Origin: Anaerolineaceae bacterium
GTDB lineage: Bacteria > Chloroflexota > Anaerolineae > Aggregatilineales > Phototrophicaceae
Reading direction: 5' to 3'
NCBI GenBank assembly: GCA_028818375.1
Contig: JAPPOB010000010.1
Span: 1,240,001-1,304,000 of the forward strand
Length of the DNA: 64,000 nt
The notes under the pieces were generated by a model that worked only from the letters and a program-made list of their open reading frames with translations, searched no databases and was not told the origin of the DNA. Positions 34,640-44,035 of this stretch are shown piece after piece. Made by a program: the position numbers and the translations under genes. The first letter of the stretch is position 1, and every line of letters starts with the position of its first letter.

Positions 34640-35866
34640 ATGAAAACAGATCTGGACCAATTGATGGCCGCTCGCGACCTGCAGGCCATCGTCGTCGTGG
34701 GCGATGAACTTTACAGCGCCGAGCGCGACTATCTTTCCAACGGGGCCCGGATCACCGGTGGCCTTGTGATCAAACGACGCGGTACGGCGCCGGTGCTGGT
34801 CGTCAATGCCATGGAGATCGATGAGGCGCGCCGCAGCGGGCTGCCTGCCATCAACTGGAATGATCTGGGCTGGGCGCAACTGCTGGAGGAGTACGGCGGC
34901 AACCGCGATCGCACCCAGGTCGGCATGTGGCAACGCGCCCTGCAGCGTCTGGAAGTGCCGCAGGGCCGGATCGGGATTTACGGCACGGCGGCCGCCCACA
35001 GACTGATCGAACTCCTGCCCGAGCTTCAGGACCTGGAGGGATACGACTTTTGCGGCGAGCGTGGCATGACGCTGCTGGATGAGGCGGCCATGACGCGCGA
35101 CGCCGACGAACTGCAGCGCATCCGCAGCGTCGCCGCCGGTACCAACGCGACGCTGCGCGCGACCTGGGATTTCATCGCCGGCCACCAGGCTGTGCAGGAC
35201 GTCGTCTGCGATGCGCAGGGAATTGCCCTGACCATCGGCGCCCTGCGGCGTTTTGTGCGACGCACACTGCTGGATTACGATCTGGAAGATACCGGCATGA
35301 TCCTCGCCCAGGGGCGCGACGCGGGCTTTCCGCACAGCCGCGGACGGGATGACCAGCCGCTGCGCTGCGGCCAGACCCTGGTCTTCGATCTCTTCCCGCG
35401 CGAGTACGGTGGCGGCTACTATCACGACGTCACCCGCACCTGGTGCCCCGGTCACGTGCCCGACGAAGTCGCCGACGCCCACGAAACGGTCTCGCGCGCC
35501 TTTGAGGTGGCGCTTGAGGCCTGGAGCGAACCGGGGCAACCGGCGCGCGAGTTGCAGGAAGCGGTGCAGGACTTTTTTGAGGACGCCGGGCACCCTACCC
35601 TGCGCAGCGACCCCGGTGTTGAAATCGGCTACGCGCACAGCCTTGGGCACGGCCTCGGCATGGCCATCCATGAACGCCCCTCGCTCTCGCACACCAGCGA
35701 CGACCTCCTTCAGGTCGGCAACGTCCTCAGCATCGAACCCGGCCTTTACTATCCGGAACGCGGATTCGGGCTGCGCCTGGAGGATACGGTGACCATCGAC
35801 AAAAGCGGCGCGCTGGTGGCCCTGACCGACTTTCACAAGCGTCTGCTGCTACCCTTGCAGGGTTGA
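34640..35866 (+). CDS. M24-family metallopeptidase (Xaa-Pro dipeptidase-like)
   Basis: 408 residues from ATG 34640. N-terminal creatinase-like domain (~1-165) and C-terminal pita-bread domain with the dinuclear metal ligands: the two Asp in LVFDLFPREYGGGYYHDVTR, His in HSLGHGLGMAIHE, and Glu in SIEPGLYYPERGFG and RLEDTVTI. The family cleaves X-Pro dipeptides or related amide bonds. The gene lies 11 bases before the ferredoxin reductase on the same strand, so co-transcription is likely, although no functional link is obvious. Confidence 0.9.
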   Translation: MKTDLDQLMAARDLQAIVVVGDELYSAERDYLSNGARITGGLVIKRRGTAPVLVVNAMEIDEARRSGLPAINWNDLGWAQLLEEYGGNRDRTQVGMWQRALQRLEVPQGRIGIYGTAAAHRLIELLPELQDLEGYDFCGERGMTLLDEAAMTRDADELQRIRSVAAGTNATLRATWDFIAGHQAVQDVVCDAQGIALTIGALRRFVRRTLLDYDLEDTGMILAQGRDAGFPHSRGRDDQPLRCGQTLVFDLFPREYGGGYYHDVTRTWCPGHVPDEVADAHETVSRAFEVALEAWSEPGQPARELQEAVQDFFEDAGHPTLRSDPGVEIGYAHSLGHGLGMAIHERPSLSHTSDDLLQVGNVLSIEPGLYYPERGFGLRLEDTVTIDKSGALVALTDFHKRLLLPLQG

Positions 35867-35877
35867 CGGAGAGAGGT

Positions 35878-37272
35878 ATGACACCAGGAACGGCGGAGAA
35901 TCCGCTGCGCGTGGCTATCATCGGGTCGGGCCCCTCGGGTTTCTATGCAGCCGAACGTTTGCAACGCGAAAAGGGACTGCGCGCGTCCATCGACATGTTC
36001 GAACGCCTGCCCACGCCCTACGGCCTGGTCCGCGGCGGCGTCGCACCCGACCATCAGAAAATCAAGTCCGTCACGCGCGTCTACGACCGCATCGCGACGA
36101 AGGATGGCTTCCGCTTTTTCGGCAACATCACCTACGGCTGCGACATTCTCCTGGCGGACCTGCAGGCTCACTACCACGCGGCCATCTTCGCCGTCGGCGC
36201 CCAGACCGACCGCGAACTGGGAATCGCCGGCGAGGACTTGCCGGGCAGCCATGCCGCCACAGAATTCGTCGCCTGGTACAACGCACACCCGGACTACCGC
36301 GACCGTTCCTTCGACCTGTCCACCACGGACGTGGCCGTCATCGGCCTCGGCAACGTCGCTATGGACGTGGTGCGCATCCTGGCCCGCACGACGGCCGAGT
36401 TGCAGGAGACCGACATCGCCGATTACGCGCTGGATGCCCTGGCCGCCAGTCAGGTGCGCAACGTTTACGTGCTGGGGCGGCGCGGCCCGGCCCAGTCCGC
36501 CTTCACCAACCCGGAAATCCGCGAACTGGGCGAGATGGAAGACGCGGAAGTCATCGTCGCCCCGGAAGAGGTGGAACTGGACCCGCACAGCCGCGCCTAC
36601 GTCGATAGCGGCGAAAGCCGCACCGCCACCCGCAACGTGGAGATTTTGACCAACTATTCCCTTGAGGAAGTACAGGGGAAACGCTGCCGCATCATTATGC
36701 GCTTTCTCACGTCCCCCGTCGAAATCCTGGGCGACGGCCGCGTCGAGGCCATGCGTCTCGTGCGCAACGAGTTGCAACTGCGTGACAACGGTTACCTCAG
36801 CGCCCGACCGACCGACATTTTCGAGACCATCCCCGTCGGCCTCGTCTTCCGCTCGGTCGGCTATCGTGGCGTGCCCCTGCCCGACATCCCCTTTTACGAG
36901 CCCTGGGGAATCATCCCCAACGAAAAGGGGCGTGTCTTGCGGGAGCAGGACGGCAGCGAATCCCTGACCGGTCTTTACGTGGTGGGCTGGATCAAGCGCG
37001 GCCCCAGCGGCGTCATCGGCACCAACAAGCCCGACTCCGTGGAGACGGTCGCCATGCTGCTGGAAGACCTGGCCGCCGGCGAACTGTGGCAGCCGACGGC
37101 ACCGGCGCCCGCCGCCGTCGACGAGCTGCTGACCGAACGTGGGCTGCGGCCCGTCACATTCGCGGACTGGCAGACCCTGGATGCCCTGGAACAGGCGCGC
37201 GGTGAGGCCCTCGGCCGGCCGCGCCTCAAGTACAGCCGGGTGGAGGAAATGTTGGCGGCGCTGGACCGCTAG
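35878..37272 (+). CDS. Ferredoxin/adrenodoxin--NADP+ reductase
   Basis: 464 residues from ATG 35878 (GGAGAGAGG upstream); an in-frame TTG at 35863 overlaps the previous stop but is less likely. FAD-binding Rossmann motif VAIIGSGPSGFYAAERL, substrate loop TPYGLVRGGVAPDHQKIK, NADP site VIGLGNVAMDVVRILAR, and C-terminal GWIKRGPSGVIGTNKPDS, all characteristic of adrenodoxin reductase/FprA. It moves electrons between NADPH and a ferredoxin; the 7Fe ferredoxin at 17720 is a candidate partner. It ends four bases into the convergent epimerase gene. Confidence 0.93.
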   Translation: MTPGTAENPLRVAIIGSGPSGFYAAERLQREKGLRASIDMFERLPTPYGLVRGGVAPDHQKIKSVTRVYDRIATKDGFRFFGNITYGCDILLADLQAHYHAAIFAVGAQTDRELGIAGEDLPGSHAATEFVAWYNAHPDYRDRSFDLSTTDVAVIGLGNVAMDVVRILARTTAELQETDIADYALDALAASQVRNVYVLGRRGPAQSAFTNPEIRELGEMEDAEVIVAPEEVELDPHSRAYVDSGESRTATRNVEILTNYSLEEVQGKRCRIIMRFLTSPVEILGDGRVEAMRLVRNELQLRDNGYLSARPTDIFETIPVGLVFRSVGYRGVPLPDIPFYEPWGIIPNEKGRVLREQDGSESLTGLYVVGWIKRGPSGVIGTNKPDSVETVAMLLEDLAAGELWQPTAPAPAAVDELLTERGLRPVTFADWQTLDALEQARGEALGRPRLKYSRVEEMLAALDR

Positions 37273-38204
37273 CCCATACCCTGGGCCAGATTGGCCAGCG
37301 CGGGGCCGGCCTCCCGAAAGCGGAAGGTGTAGCCCAGTTCCAGCAGACGTTGCGGCAGGGCCCACTGCCCTTCCAGCACCACCATCGCCACCTCGCCGAA
37401 CATGGCGCGAAACAGAAAGCCGGGCACCGGCAACAGCGACGGCCGACGCAACACGGCGCCCAGTTCGCGGCTGAACTGCGCGTTGGTCAGGGGAACCGGC
37501 GCCGAGAGATTGAAGGCCCCGGCCGCCCCGCTGTGGCGCAGCAGATAACGAATCGCGCCCACCTGGTCCGCCGGGTGAATCCACGGGAAGGGCTGACGGC
37601 CGTTGCCCAGCGGCCCGCCGGCGAACATGCGGAAGGGCAAGGCCATCCGCTGCAGCGCGCCACCCTCGAAACTCAGGACGATGCCCGTGCGGATGACGGC
37701 GCGGCGCACGCCCATGGCCTCTACCGCAGCCGTGGAGCCTTCCCAGTCAAGGCAGACCTGCGCCAGCCAGTCGCTGCCGGCCGGCGATTCCTCGGTGACG
37801 TCAACGTCGGCGCTGTGCGCCCCGTAGTAGCCGACCGCCGAGGACTGCACCAGCACCGAGGGTTTCTTTTCGGCCTGTTCAATCGCCTCGCAAATGGCCG
37901 CGCCGGCGTTGACGCGGCTGTCTCGAATGAGCTGCTTGCGCTCGGCCGTCCAGCGCGCCGGCAGAAAGCCCTCGCCCGCGATACTGGCGCCGGCGAGGTT
38001 GACGATGGCGTCGGCGCCGTCGGCCAGTGCGCCCCAGCCGGCCGCGCTGCGCGCGTCCCAGCCCTCCACCTGCACCCGCGGGCCCAGACCCTGCGCCAGC
38101 GCCGGGCTGCGACTGAGCACGATCACCTCATGGTCGTCCGCGGCCAGGGAATTCGCCAGCGCGCGTCCGATCAAGCCACTTCCGCCTGCGATCAGTACTC
38201 GCAT
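37269..38204 (-). CDS. TIGR01777-type NAD-dependent epimerase/dehydratase (YfcH/SDR39U1-like)
   Basis: 311 residues from ATG 38204, sharing one base with the stop of the upstream glycosyltransferase (TGATG). N-terminal Rossmann motif VLIAGGSGLIGRALANSL, and the family marker IVNLAGASIAG ... RWTAERKQLIRDSRV. The C-terminal ~50 residues are the DUF1731 domain (LLELGYTFRFREAGPALANL). Atypical extended SDR whose biochemical role is unsettled; often found near cell-division or wall genes. Last gene of the operon from 43529. A GTG at 38207 is in frame but lies against the ribosome site. Confidence 0.9.
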   Translation of the reverse strand: MRVLIAGGSGLIGRALANSLAADDHEVIVLSRSPALAQGLGPRVQVEGWDARSAAGWGALADGADAIVNLAGASIAGEGFLPARWTAERKQLIRDSRVNAGAAICEAIEQAEKKPSVLVQSSAVGYYGAHSADVDVTEESPAGSDWLAQVCLDWEGSTAAVEAMGVRRAVIRTGIVLSFEGGALQRMALPFRMFAGGPLGNGRQPFPWIHPADQVGAIRYLLRHSGAAGAFNLSAPVPLTNAQFSRELGAVLRRPSLLPVPGFLFRAMFGEVAMVVLEGQWALPQRLLELGYTFRFREAGPALANLAQGMG

Positions 38205-40087
38205 CACCCCTTCTCCCCTGTGATTTCCAGCGTCCCCACGACCAGATGATCCGCATCGCCAAACGGCAATCGTTGTCCCGGATCATTTTCAGTATACAAC
38301 CCGACAATCATTGTGTAGCGGCCCGGCGCAAGGCCTTCAGGCAGCATTAATGCGCGCCGGTCCACCACCGTCTCGCCCGGGGCCCAGGCATCGGTCGGGG
38401 CCAGGCCGGCGGCGGGTTCGCTGTCGTGCTGGGCGACCAGTTGGCCTTCAGCATCCAGCAACTGCAGAAACACCTTGTAGCGCAGCGCCAGGGGGGCGTC
38501 CGCGCGCCAGTCCAGCTGCAGCTGCAAATCCTCACCTGCTGCCAGGCGCAGGGCGTTGCGCGCCTGTCGCAGCAGTACGATCTTGTCCCCAAAATGCGCG
38601 TCCGGCGTCTCCACGATGGCGAGCGAACGGGGGACGCTGTAGGTCACGAGACGTACGTCGCCGTACCAGCGGCTGTCGGCGACGTGCGCCCCTGCGACCA
38701 GCGCGCGCTCGACGATGCCCTGCGGGTCGCGCTCCCTTTCGCCCCAGTAGAGCGCGTAGACCCGGCGCGCCCGGGCGACGCCTTCCTGCAGCCGTCGCAA
38801 GGACGCCTCGTCGACGGGCCCCGTGCCCGGCGGCATGGGCAGGACATTCGCGTCGCCCCGATAGTAATAGCGGAACACTTCCACCTGGTTGGGCGCGTTG
38901 AGCACGATGAGGTCTTCATTCGTCAGATCAACGCTGATGTCGGCGACGAGGCCACGATAATCCGCGCGCTGGTAAGCCGCATCGTGTCCCAGCGGCCCCA
39001 GCGACAGCGCCATGCCCGTCACCAGCAGCGCGCCGGCCGCCAACGCCAGGGCGCGCAACAGCGGCGCGGGGCAACTCCACAACCAGGAGAAACCGCGCCC
39101 GGCCCACAGCGCGAACCCCGCCTGTGCCGGCAGCAGAAACTTGAGGTTCGGCTCGCGATACAGGCCCAGCGCCAGAAAGGCGGCGCAGGGCGCCAGGGTC
39201 CAGACCAGAGGAAGGCCGCCGCGCCACAGCGCCCGACGCGCCGGCGCACTGCCAAACACGATCAGCAGCAGGGCCGACCCCGCCGTGAACGCCTGCCAGT
39301 CGGCTGTCAGGCTGGCGAAAGAAGGACCCACTGCCAGCAGCGGGTAAAGCCTTTGCAGGGCCATCCCGCCGGAAAGCGCGGCGCCCGTCGCGGGCCAGGC
39401 GGATACGCGCTCCAGCGCCGTCGCCAGCCAGGGCAGAAAAAGCAGCAGGGCGATTCCCGCGGCGGTCAACAGGGCGACCAGGCGACGTCGCGTATCCATG
39501 TGACGCAGCGATGCACCGGCCAGCCACAGCGCGACCACCCCGCCCTGCGCCAGCAACACGAAGGGCCAGGCGTAGTGCGTCCACAGGCCCGCGGCGTTGA
39601 CCAGCGCCAGGGCCAGCATTCGCTCCCGTCCCGGCCGCAGCAGAAGCGCCGTCAGGACCAGCGCCGCGGCCGCCCCCCACAGCCCCAGCAGCGCGTACAT
39701 GCGCATCTCCTGCGCGTACCAGATGCTGAAGCCGTTCAACGCCAGCAGAAGGGCCGCCACCAGACCAGCCGTGAAACCGAATAGCGCGCGACCAATGGCC
39801 AGGGTGCAGGCCGCCCCAAGGACGCTGACCAGCGCCGACAACAGGCGCAGGGCAAATTCGCTGCTGCCCGTCAGACGTGCCCAGAGGTGCAGCATCCAGT
39901 AATAGCCGGGCGGATGAATGTCGCGCGCGGCGTGCAGGGCGATGTCCGCCAGAGTGCGCCCCGCCTGCACCACGCTGTTGCCCTCGTCGCTCCACAGCGA
40001 CTGAACGCCAATGGCATGTATGCGTAGCGCTGTCGCCGCCAACAGGACCAGCAGCGGCGCCAGCCATCGCCAGACGGGTGGGGTCAT
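38204..40087 (-). CDS. GT39-type membrane glycosyltransferase, divergent sixth homologue
   Basis: 627 residues from ATG 40087, overlapping the glycosidase stop (ATGA). Polytopic, with the family Asp34-Glu35 in LWSDEGNSVVQAG, the HPPGYYWMLHLWARL segment typical of family 39, and helices to about residue 370. The C-terminal ~110 residues (YKVFLQLLDAEGQLVAQHD, then PEGLAPGRYTMIVGLYTE) align with the beta-rich tail of the array copies at 18636-24441, but without the DMHVLQ ending. This shows the tail is an old part of the family. It probably transfers a sugar from polyprenyl phosphate to an exported acceptor. Confidence 0.88.
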   Translation of the reverse strand: MTPPVWRWLAPLLVLLAATALRIHAIGVQSLWSDEGNSVVQAGRTLADIALHAARDIHPPGYYWMLHLWARLTGSSEFALRLLSALVSVLGAACTLAIGRALFGFTAGLVAALLLALNGFSIWYAQEMRMYALLGLWGAAAALVLTALLLRPGRERMLALALVNAAGLWTHYAWPFVLLAQGGVVALWLAGASLRHMDTRRRLVALLTAAGIALLLFLPWLATALERVSAWPATGAALSGGMALQRLYPLLAVGPSFASLTADWQAFTAGSALLLIVFGSAPARRALWRGGLPLVWTLAPCAAFLALGLYREPNLKFLLPAQAGFALWAGRGFSWLWSCPAPLLRALALAAGALLVTGMALSLGPLGHDAAYQRADYRGLVADISVDLTNEDLIVLNAPNQVEVFRYYYRGDANVLPMPPGTGPVDEASLRRLQEGVARARRVYALYWGERERDPQGIVERALVAGAHVADSRWYGDVRLVTYSVPRSLAIVETPDAHFGDKIVLLRQARNALRLAAGEDLQLQLDWRADAPLALRYKVFLQLLDAEGQLVAQHDSEPAAGLAPTDAWAPGETVVDRRALMLPEGLAPGRYTMIVGLYTENDPGQRLPFGDADHLVVGTLEITGEKG

Positions 40088-41736
40088 CCCCGGCGTCGCC
40101 CAGGGGCATCGACCAGGACCCACAGGAGCATACCGGCGCCGATCAGCAGCGCCGCCAGGGGGCCATACAAGGTCGCCCAGGATCGGTCGCTGACGGTGAT
40201 GCTGTCCACCCGCAGCATGGCGCCGTCCCCGTCGGACAGGCGTATGTCATGGGTTTCCGTCAGCGCCGACTGCGCCAGCGGCAGTCGCTCCCAGCCACTG
40301 CCGCGCAACACCCGCGCCCACACCTGCGTGCCTCTGGCGCGAAAATTCAGTTCACCGGCTTCCAGCAGCTCACCGAACTGCGCGTCAGGATGCGCCCGCA
40401 GCAACGCATTGCCGGCCTGGATCTCCCGCGATTCGGCCTGATGCACACCGGGATACAGGGTCGGGATTTCTTCGGCGATGTGCCTTTTCGCGCTCTCGTA
40501 CACCGGCAGCGGCGTAAAGTCCGGCTCCAGCATACGGAAGTAGTACCAGCTCTGGTTGCGTTCGCCCTCCCCTGGCCGCTTCAGAAACCAGTAGAAGAGG
40601 ACGCCCGTCCAGGGCCATTCTTCCTGCGCCCGTCGCCAGGCGCCCGGCAGATAGCGCGCCGCCTGCTCCTGCGTGACGACGCCGTAGTTGGCGCGCCCGC
40701 TGACCTCCGGCGGCACGTCCGGCGCGTCGATCGGGTTCCAGGCGACTTCGGTGAGCCAGATCGGCTTGTGCGCGTCGCCATGCGCCACCATCAGGTCGCG
40801 AATGTAGAGATTGTGCGCGAAGTTGAATTGGGTCGGGCGCATGCGCCGGTCCTGCGGGCCGCTGTTGAAACCGTAGCCCTGCGCCGCCATGACGTCGAAA
40901 CAGCCCGCCGCGCCGGCGGCGTACATACGCTCCAGAAACACGTAGTCGTTCAGGTTGCGACCGCTCATGGCGATGGTGGGCGCCAGCGCGCCGCTGACCA
41001 CCACGTTGGCCGGGTCGACGGCCTTCAGGGCTGTGTGACCGCGACAGAGCAGTTGCGTGTAGGCTTCCGGGTCGACGTCGCGATTGCCCCACTCGGGGTA
41101 GATGTTGGGTTCGTTCCACACCTGCCAGTAGCGTATGCGGCCGCGATAGCGTTCGGCGACCGCCCGGATGTAGCTCGCGAAGTCCTCAAGGTCATCGGGC
41201 GGCGCCTGGTCGCCGGCTGCGGCGTCCGCCCGCGACCAGGCCGGCGGGTTGTCCAGACGCGCCAGAATTTCGAGGTCGTGCTGTTCCGACAGGGCCACGA
41301 TGTCGTCGTACTTGTCCCAGGCGGATATGGCGCCGGTGATGTCCAGGTTGCGGCGGTCCTCGAAATCGCCGCGCCCGTGTATCTCGATGTCTTCCCAGGG
41401 AAATTGCTGCCGAATCCAGCGAAACCCGGCCCCGGCCACCAGTTCAAGGCTGCGCGCGCGTTTCTCCGGCTCGACTTCCTGCTCAAGAAAGACGTTGACG
41501 CCGTAGGGCGAGACGTGGGTGTGGGCGATCGCTGTGGATGGCCGCGTGTCCGGCTGCAGCCGCGTCAGGTTTCCCGCCAGTTCGACCATGCCGCGCAACT
41601 GCGCCAGCGGCCGTTCCTCGCCGGTCAGGGCGTGTAATTGCTGCCAGGCGAGGCCCTCGCCGGCCAGGTCCAGCGCCAGCGCCGCGAGCAGAAGGATGCA
41701 GAGCAGGCCGGCGCCAGACGCCCGGCGCCGGCTCAT
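40084..41736 (-). CDS. Membrane-anchored clan-A glycoside hydrolase (GH39/GH5-like)
   Basis: 550 residues. One N-terminal helix (~10-25) and one C-terminal helix (~515-540) flank an extracytoplasmic TIM-barrel glycosidase. WQVWNEPNIYPEW holds the acid/base Glu209 and WLTEVAW the nucleophile Glu330, at the ends of beta-strands 4 and 7. After the barrel comes a beta-rich domain (~430-500). Retaining hydrolysis of a beta-glycoside or glycan at the cell surface is likely; the sugar is unknown. ATGA overlaps join it to the adenine deaminase upstream and to the glycosyltransferase downstream, so synthesis is coupled with a glycan-building enzyme. Confidence 0.85.
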   Translation of the reverse strand: MSRRRASGAGLLCILLLAALALDLAGEGLAWQQLHALTGEERPLAQLRGMVELAGNLTRLQPDTRPSTAIAHTHVSPYGVNVFLEQEVEPEKRARSLELVAGAGFRWIRQQFPWEDIEIHGRGDFEDRRNLDITGAISAWDKYDDIVALSEQHDLEILARLDNPPAWSRADAAAGDQAPPDDLEDFASYIRAVAERYRGRIRYWQVWNEPNIYPEWGNRDVDPEAYTQLLCRGHTALKAVDPANVVVSGALAPTIAMSGRNLNDYVFLERMYAAGAAGCFDVMAAQGYGFNSGPQDRRMRPTQFNFAHNLYIRDLMVAHGDAHKPIWLTEVAWNPIDAPDVPPEVSGRANYGVVTQEQAARYLPGAWRRAQEEWPWTGVLFYWFLKRPGEGERNQSWYYFRMLEPDFTPLPVYESAKRHIAEEIPTLYPGVHQAESREIQAGNALLRAHPDAQFGELLEAGELNFRARGTQVWARVLRGSGWERLPLAQSALTETHDIRLSDGDGAMLRVDSITVSDRSWATLYGPLAALLIGAGMLLWVLVDAPGRRRG

Positions 41737-43529
41737 GTCTCGATCACCGGCACGCGTTCAAAGCGCGTCACGTCCACCAGGCCCGTGTCCGACAGGCGCA
41801 ACTCCGGGATGACCACCAGCGCCAGCAGGGCCAGTTGCATGAAACCGTTTTCCATCCGGCAGCCGCAATCGCGCATGGCCGCCAGCATCTGCGCCGACTG
41901 CTGCGCCACCACCTCCGCGCGTTGATCGGACATCAGACCCGCGATCGGCAGCCCGACGAGTGCCGTCACTTCCCCCTCGCGCACCACGGCCACGCCGCCG
42001 CCAATCCGCGCCAGGGTGTTGACCGCCAGCGCCATGTCCCCGTCGTCGCTGCCCACCACCAGCAGGTGATGGCTGTCGTGCGCCACCGTGCTGGCCACCG
42101 CGCAGGGCACGTTGAAGCCGAAGCCGCTGACAAAGCCGTTGACGACCTCGCCGGTGGCCCGGTGGCGTTCCACCAGCGCCGCGCGCAACACGTCTTTCTC
42201 AAGGTCCGGCTGCACCACGTGGTCCATCACGCGCAACTGGCGCCGCAGACGGGTCGTGGGCGCCTGGTTCTCTGTGACGCCGATAACGTTGGCGCAGACC
42301 TCGCCCTTCGCCTGCTCGACGCGCAGTTGGAAGTCCGCCGCCGCAAGGTCGCGCGCCAGATGCAGGGAGTCGCGGAAGCGTCGTTCGTGTCGCCAGGGCG
42401 GCAGATCAAGCAGTAGCTCGCCATCCTGCGCGGCCAGTTCGCCGTTGACGATGACCGCGGCGGCGCGAAAGTCTTCCAGACTGTCGGCCAGCACGATGTC
42501 CGCGTATCGCCCCGGCGCCAGGCAACCCAGGTCGTGATCCACGCCGAAGTGCCGCGCCGTGTTGATCGTCATCAGCTGCAGCGCCACCAGGGGATCGCAA
42601 CCTTCGTCAATGGCGTGGCGCAACACGCGGTCCATGTGACCTTCCTGCACCAGGGTGGCGGCGTGCACGTCGTCGGTGCAGAGAATGAATTGCTGCGGGT
42701 CCAGCCCCCTCTCGGTGATGGCCCTGATCTGCGCGGCCACGTCGTGCCAGGCGGAACCGTAACGAATCATCGGGCGCTGACCGCGTCGGGCGCGCTCGAT
42801 CGCCTCGCGCTCCCGCATCGTCTCGTGGTCGTCCGCCGGCCCGGCCGCCAGATAGCCGTGAAAATCGTGTTCCATCACGGGGCTGGCGTAGTGCCCGCCA
42901 ACCGTCTTGCCGCTGCGCATGGTGGCGGCGATCATGTCGCGCATGGTCCCGTCGTTGGCGGCGACCGCAGGGAAATTCATCACCTCGCCGAGGCCGATGA
43001 TGCCCGGCCAGTGGATGGCCTGCGCCACGTCCTCCGCCGTGATCTGCGCGCCCGCGTTTTCCAGGCCCGGCGCGGAAGGCACGCAGGAAGGCATCTGGAT
43101 GAAAACGTTGATCGGCATGGCCGCGGCTTCCTCGACCATCATGCGCACGCCGTCGAGGCCGAAGACATTGGCGATTTCGTGCGGGTCGGCGAAGATGGCC
43201 GTCGTGCCGCGCGGCAGCACGGCGCGCACAAATTCCGTAATGCTGCACATGCTGCTTTCCACGTGCATGTGGGCATCCGTCAGACCCGGCAACATGCAGC
43301 GACCGTCAGCCTGGATCACCCGGGTTTCAGGCCCGATGCAGTAGCCGGCGTCGGCCACGACGCAGGCAATGCGACCTGCGCTAACGGCGATATCCATGCC
43401 GGGCAGCAACTCGCGGGTCAACACGTTGACCCAGCGTCCGCCCCGAACGACAAGCTCCGCCGGCGCGCGGCCGGTCGCCACATCCACCAGTTGCGGCGCC
43501 ACTTCATGCCATGGCTTGCGCGCGCGCAT
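41733..43529 (-). CDS. ade: Adenine deaminase
   Basis: 598 residues from ATG 43529 (GGGAGGTGA upstream). Amidohydrolase fold: metal site DAHMHVESSM near residue 86, FADPHEIANVFG, metal ligand region VGGHYASP and LCTDDVHAATLVQEGHMD, then the Ade-specific C-terminal domain (VGSDDGDMALAVNTLARIGGG). It deaminates adenine to hypoxanthine in purine salvage, a Mn/Fe-dependent enzyme. The length is normal for the family. It heads the glycosidase/glycosyltransferase/epimerase operon, an unexpected partner set, and is divergent from the EthD-xpt-guaA side, which shares the purine theme. Confidence 0.93.
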   Translation of the reverse strand: MRARKPWHEVAPQLVDVATGRAPAELVVRGGRWVNVLTRELLPGMDIAVSAGRIACVVADAGYCIGPETRVIQADGRCMLPGLTDAHMHVESSMCSITEFVRAVLPRGTTAIFADPHEIANVFGLDGVRMMVEEAAAMPINVFIQMPSCVPSAPGLENAGAQITAEDVAQAIHWPGIIGLGEVMNFPAVAANDGTMRDMIAATMRSGKTVGGHYASPVMEHDFHGYLAAGPADDHETMREREAIERARRGQRPMIRYGSAWHDVAAQIRAITERGLDPQQFILCTDDVHAATLVQEGHMDRVLRHAIDEGCDPLVALQLMTINTARHFGVDHDLGCLAPGRYADIVLADSLEDFRAAAVIVNGELAAQDGELLLDLPPWRHERRFRDSLHLARDLAAADFQLRVEQAKGEVCANVIGVTENQAPTTRLRRQLRVMDHVVQPDLEKDVLRAALVERHRATGEVVNGFVSGFGFNVPCAVASTVAHDSHHLLVVGSDDGDMALAVNTLARIGGGVAVVREGEVTALVGLPIAGLMSDQRAEVVAQQSAQMLAAMRDCGCRMENGFMQLALLALVVIPELRLSDTGLVDVTRFERVPVIET

Positions 43530-43552
43530 CGCTCACCTCCCCGCTTTGGGCG

Positions 43553-43558
43553 AGTATA
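43553..43558 (-). promoter_or_regulatory. -10 box of the adenine deaminase operon
   Basis: TATACT on the minus strand, 24 bases before ATG 43529. Confidence 0.5.
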
Positions 43559-43601
43559 CCAGCGCGGCGGCCACAGGGTTCTGCCAAGCCCCGGTGGGGG
43601 G

Positions 43602-43607
43602 TATACT
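43602..43607 (+). promoter_or_regulatory. -10 box of the EthD-like gene
   Basis: TATACT 34 bases before ATG 43641. It and the minus-strand TATACT at 43553-43558 form a compact divergent promoter pair 43 bases apart. Confidence 0.5.
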
Positions 43608-43640
43608 GGGCCCCACGCCGCCGGGACACAGCGAGGCGCC

Positions 43641-43982
43641 ATGTCCAGCTTCATGAGCAAGTTCATGATTCTCTTCGGCAAGCCACAGGAACCGGGAGAA
43701 TTCGAGGACATCTACAACGACTTCTTTTCGCTGGTGGAGAAGATGCCCAACATCAGCCGCCGCCAGGTGATCGACATCCTCGGCAGCCCGGTCGGCGAGA
43801 CGCAACTCTTCCGCGTTCTGGAACTGTATTTCGACGACCGCGCCAAAATGGAGACCGCCCTCACTTCCGGCGCGGGGCAGAAGGCCGGCCAGGAACTGGC
43901 CCGTTTGCCCGCGGGTTCCTTCGAAATGGTGTTCGCCGAAGTCTATGAAGAGGATGGCGGCAGCACCCCGAGGGCGACCTGA
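43641..43982 (+). CDS. EthD-domain protein
   Basis: 113 residues from ATG 43641. A ferredoxin-like alpha/beta barrel of the EthD type: ILFGKPQEPGEFEDIYNDFF at the start, and ELYFDDRAKMETAL ... GSFEMVFAEVYEE at the end, the pattern of dimeric EthD/stress-responsive A/B-barrel proteins. Such proteins assist or catalyse oxidation or cyclisation of small molecules; the role here is unknown. It lies 53 bases before xpt on the same strand and may be co-transcribed. Confidence 0.8.
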   Translation: MSSFMSKFMILFGKPQEPGEFEDIYNDFFSLVEKMPNISRRQVIDILGSPVGETQLFRVLELYFDDRAKMETALTSGAGQKAGQELARLPAGSFEMVFAEVYEEDGGSTPRAT

Positions 43983-44035
43983 GCGCGGCTGACTTTCGTC
44001 CTGTTCAGCGACAAGCGAGGAGGTTTGCGACGTCC

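Noticed and set aside
43983..44035. Purine riboswitch before xpt
   Set aside because: The gap is only 53 bases, too short for the aptamer, and no conserved core is seen.
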